The position numbers were made by a program, and so were the translations under genes. This document shows positions 61,465 to 64,000 of a stretch of DNA of 64,000 nucleotides, one piece after another. The stretch's first letter is position 1; every line of letters starts with the position of its first letter. The stretch lies in assembly GCF_001552255.1 (NCBI RefSeq), contig NZ_BCQV01000005.1, positions 53,564 to 117,563 on the forward strand, in the 5' to 3' direction. Below the pieces are notes generated by a model. It was not told where the DNA came from. It made no database searches and worked only from the letters and a program-made list of their open reading frames with translations. Origin of the DNA: Alicyclobacillus shizuokensis NBRC 103103. GTDB lineage: Bacteria > Bacillota > Bacilli > Alicyclobacillales > Alicyclobacillaceae.

Positions 61465-61905
61465 TCAGACATCCCTCTGTGTGGACATGATCACTCCGTG
61501 AGCTGGGTCGAGCACATAGTTGATGTCCAAGATGCCGACCGCCTCCCCGTTCACGTTGGCAACGGCCCGCACCGCCTGGTTGCGGGATCGCGCATCCTCC
61601 TTGTCGAGGTCCGCGTCCGCAATCTCCCGCACCTCCCGCGCGTATTCCACCAACAGCCCCAGCGTCACGTCCGCCGATTCCACCACGACCACGCGGGCCT
61701 GCGCGGACTGCAGCGTCTTTCCCAAATCCAAAAACTGCGCCAAGTCGATAACCGGGGTCAACTCACCCCTCAGGTTCATCAGCCCCTTGACGAACGGCTT
61801 CGTGTTCGGCACCTTCGTCAGCCGTCCCACACGCTCGACCGACTTGACCGCGTCCATGGCTATGGCGTACACCTGTCCAGCCGGTCGGCAAAGAATGTAT
61901 TGCAC
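61465..61905 (-). CDS. cheW: Chemotaxis coupling protein CheW
   Basis: A 146-residue protein with the CheW beta-barrel pattern: VERVGRLTKVPNTKPFVKGLMNLRGELTPVIDLAQFL, then VVVVESADVTLGLLVEYAREV. It links receptors to CheA. The start is GTG after GAGGTGA, six bases past the cheA stop. A hairpin follows, so it may be the last gene of this operon. Confidence 0.93.
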   Translation of the reverse strand: MQYILCRPAGQVYAIAMDAVKSVERVGRLTKVPNTKPFVKGLMNLRGELTPVIDLAQFLDLGKTLQSAQARVVVVESADVTLGLLVEYAREVREIADADLDKEDARSRNQAVRAVANVNGEAVGILDINYVLDPAHGVIMSTQRDV

Positions 61906-61911
61906 GCTCCG

Positions 61912-63921
61912 TCACCTCTGCCCCGCGGCCTGTGCGACCCAGGCGGCCGCGTCAAAAATCAGCACCACCGCTCCATCACCGAGGATGGCAGCGCCCGAAA
62001 TGCCCGGAATCCGTCCCTGCAGATAGCCTCCTAGTGGCTTGACAACGATCTCCTCCGTGTCCAGGAACTCGTCGACGATGACCGCCAAGCCTCTGTCCGC
62101 CCGGCCCAACACCGCGACTTGTATCACGTCCTGCGCGCGGTCGGCCGGTTCCAGCCCCAGCCACTCCCGGGCGTCGACCAATCGGAGCAGTCGCCCGCCC
62201 AATTCGATGTACCGGCGACTGCCGTTCTCCTTGACCTGCTCCGGCTCCACTTGATAGATCTGGACCAATGAACTGAGCGGGATGGCGTACCGCTCATCCT
62301 CGATGCGGACCAGCATAGCCTGAATAATCGACAGCGTGAGGGGCACTCGCAAAATGAACGAGGTCCCACGCCCAGGCTCTGATTGGACATCCACCTCTCC
62401 ACCGAGGCCGACAATGGTGTCACACACCGCGTCCAGGCCCACGCCGCGACCGGAGACGTCCGAGACCGATTCGGCCGTGCTGAACCCGGACGCAAAGAGC
62501 AAGCCGTACACTTGCTCGTCCGACAGCTTGGCCGCCTCATCCGCCTGCAGGAGGCCCATCTCCACCGCCTTGCGGGCAATCTTCTCGCGGTTGAGCCCGC
62601 GCCCGTCATCCGTCACCTCGATGAACACATCGTCTCCCTGCTGATAAGCAGACAATCGGAGAACGCCCGTCTCAGGTTTCCCTGCATCGCGCCGCTCGGC
62701 CGGTGTCTCCAGTCCATGGTCGAGGGCATTGCGGATGAGGTGGACGAGAGAATCCCCGATTTCGTCCATCACGGTCCTGTCCAACTCGGTCTCCTGGCCT
62801 TCCAGCCGGAGTTCCACCTGTTTGCCAAGAGACTTCGCGAGGTCCCGCACCATTCGTGGAAAGCGCTGAAACACCGTGTCCACCGGAAGCATGCGGATGC
62901 GCAGCAGCAAACTCTGAAGCTCATCGCACACCCGTTCGAAATGGTGCACAGCGTCCTCCAGGTCCGCGTCCTGGCGCTCGGACGCCAACTGGCGCAGCCG
63001 CGTCTTGTCCATCACAATCTCGCTGAATCGGTTCATCACATCGTCCAGGCGCGACAAGTCCACACGGATGGATTGGCTGGCACGCTGGTTCTTCTTGGGG
63101 GCCTCCGTTGTGGCACGGGGCGCGCCCGCTGCCGGCTGGGATTCCTTACCTGAAGTGCTCTGCGCCTGGCCGGAAGCGGTCCCCGGCAAGGGAGCGGCAG
63201 TGGACGCCGCAGCGGCCACCTCTATGACCTCCACGCTGTCCACCTCGGCTACCGCCAGGGCTTGGCCGCGCACAGCCTCGACGTCCACACCGGACGCTGA
63301 AAAGATGTGGAACTCCAAGCCACATTCGCCAGCCATCACCCGCTCCAACGCGGGATCCGTCCGCGTGACCGACAATCCTTCCTGCAACGCTTGATACACC
63401 ATGTACGCGCGAACCGCCGGCATCGAACAATCCGCAGCAAACCGCACCTGAATGTCCCATTCGCCAGCCGCAGGGGTGGCCGCGGCCACCGGTTTTGTTA
63501 CCGCCGGTCCCCCAGCCGCCGCAGCCTCTGCGCTGGCCGTCGACTGCAGCGCCGCTGCCAGCCGGCGGCTGGCCTCGTCGACCGATGCCGAGGCGTCGCT
63601 GCCTTCGTCCATAACCGCCTGCAGACACCCTTCCAGCGCATCCACGCAGGCGAACAAGGCGTCTATAAACGCTTCAGAAAGCGTGGCACGTCCAGAGCGA
63701 ATATCGTCCAGCCTGTCCTCCATCTCATGCGTCAGATGTGCCATGCGCTCAAAGCCCATGCTGGCGGCCATACCCTTGATGGTGTGTGCGCTGCGAAACA
63801 TGGCCTGAATGATGTTGGCATTGCCCGGATCTCGTTCTAGCTCCAGCAGATTGTCGTTGAGCGCCTGCAGGTGCTCGCGGGCCTCCTCAATAAAGAGGTC
63901 GACGTATTGCGTCCTATCCAT
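61912..63921 (-). CDS. cheA: Chemotaxis histidine kinase CheA
   Basis: A 669-residue kinase with all domains: P1/HPt with His46 in RSAHTIKG, P2-like CheY-binding part (about 155-245), an Ala/Gln-rich linker, P3 dimer helices (about 285-345), P4 ATPase with NALDHGLE (N box), DDGRGL (G1) and SGRGVGLDAV (G2), and P5 CheW-like domain (about 535-669). The ATG has AGGGGGTC upstream. Confidence 0.96.
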   Translation of the reverse strand: MDRTQYVDLFIEEAREHLQALNDNLLELERDPGNANIIQAMFRSAHTIKGMAASMGFERMAHLTHEMEDRLDDIRSGRATLSEAFIDALFACVDALEGCLQAVMDEGSDASASVDEASRRLAAALQSTASAEAAAAGGPAVTKPVAAATPAAGEWDIQVRFAADCSMPAVRAYMVYQALQEGLSVTRTDPALERVMAGECGLEFHIFSASGVDVEAVRGQALAVAEVDSVEVIEVAAAASTAAPLPGTASGQAQSTSGKESQPAAGAPRATTEAPKKNQRASQSIRVDLSRLDDVMNRFSEIVMDKTRLRQLASERQDADLEDAVHHFERVCDELQSLLLRIRMLPVDTVFQRFPRMVRDLAKSLGKQVELRLEGQETELDRTVMDEIGDSLVHLIRNALDHGLETPAERRDAGKPETGVLRLSAYQQGDDVFIEVTDDGRGLNREKIARKAVEMGLLQADEAAKLSDEQVYGLLFASGFSTAESVSDVSGRGVGLDAVCDTIVGLGGEVDVQSEPGRGTSFILRVPLTLSIIQAMLVRIEDERYAIPLSSLVQIYQVEPEQVKENGSRRYIELGGRLLRLVDAREWLGLEPADRAQDVIQVAVLGRADRGLAVIVDEFLDTEEIVVKPLGGYLQGRIPGISGAAILGDGAVVLIFDAAAWVAQAAGQR

Positions 63922-63978
63922 AGTCTCAAGACCCCCTGGTCCAGCTTCGGTTTGAAACCCCCGGAAGGCCGTGGCGGG

Positions 63979-64000
63979 CTACACCCGAAAGTGAGCGATA
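63979..64000 (-). CDS. Possible 3' end of the gene before cheA
   Basis: One minus-strand frame reads IAHFRV then stop (63979-63981), 57 bases before cheA. In related genomes cheB often precedes cheA, and this could be its last residues. Too little is visible to identify it; the other frames also read through the edge. Confidence 0.25.

Overview
The window is an ordinary stretch of a GC-rich Gram-positive (Firmicutes) chromosome. Four things point there: a T-box leader in front of hisS-aspS, the gene order hisS-aspS-6S RNA-rarA-cymR-iscS known from Bacillales, AddAB with YhaO/YhaN-type SbcDC, and a bacilliredoxin. High GC with short AT-rich promoter islands suggests an Alicyclobacillaceae-like spore-former; that is inference. 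I saw no rRNA or tRNA genes, insertion sequences, prophage or CRISPR array.

Layout. 0-2.7 kb: an edge promoter, a small membrane protein, an AI-2E/PerM-type transporter and two tandem crcB fluoride channel genes. 2.7-10.6 kb (minus strand): a zinc-ribbon protein, iscS, cymR, rarA, a DUF5654 membrane protein, a candidate 6S RNA, then aspS and hisS behind a T-box whose specifier segment holds overlapping Asp and His codons. 10.9-14.1 kb: hemL (GsaB type), a radical SAM protein with unusual Cys spacing, and trxA. 14.2-19.2 kb: a CaCA-type cation exchanger and an ABC exporter linked to a large extracytoplasmic protein. 19.4-23.1 kb: queF, an RsmF-type rRNA methyltransferase, and a DUF2089/DUF4097/45-aa membrane peptide cassette.

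23.1-26.8 kb is the most unusual region: a two-domain SAM methyltransferase, an SDR with a fused C-terminal domain and no catalytic Ser, and a class V aminotransferase-fold protein whose PLP lysine is Arg. The last two genes overlap. 27-28.1 kb: a small unknown protein and a GNAT-like protein. 28.2-32.9 kb: a GntR(YtrA)-controlled operon of two ABC transporters with a clear promoter and operator. 32.9-37 kb: an unknown protein, a nucleoside hydrolase, DUF309, galU and manC. 37.1-40.5 kb: tetR-paaABCD (phenylacetyl-CoA epoxidase), driven from a promoter inside the end of addA. 40.4-52.3 kb: a 12-kb DNA-end-processing block, sbcD-sbcC-addB-addA, preceded by a run of eleven G (gene strand). 52.4-57.7 kb: an MFS transporter, dusB, a TM2 protein, a D,D-carboxypeptidase, a DtxR/MntR-type regulator and a bacilliredoxin. 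57.9-61.4 kb: hemE-hemH-hemY with 4-nt overlaps, the late Gram-positive (coproporphyrin) heme branch. 61.5-64 kb: cheW and cheA, the start of a chemotaxis operon running off the right edge.

Starts were chosen from ribosome-binding sites and family N-termini, so many coding regions are shorter than the longest open frame. Promoter and RNA calls were made by eye and are less certain than the protein calls.
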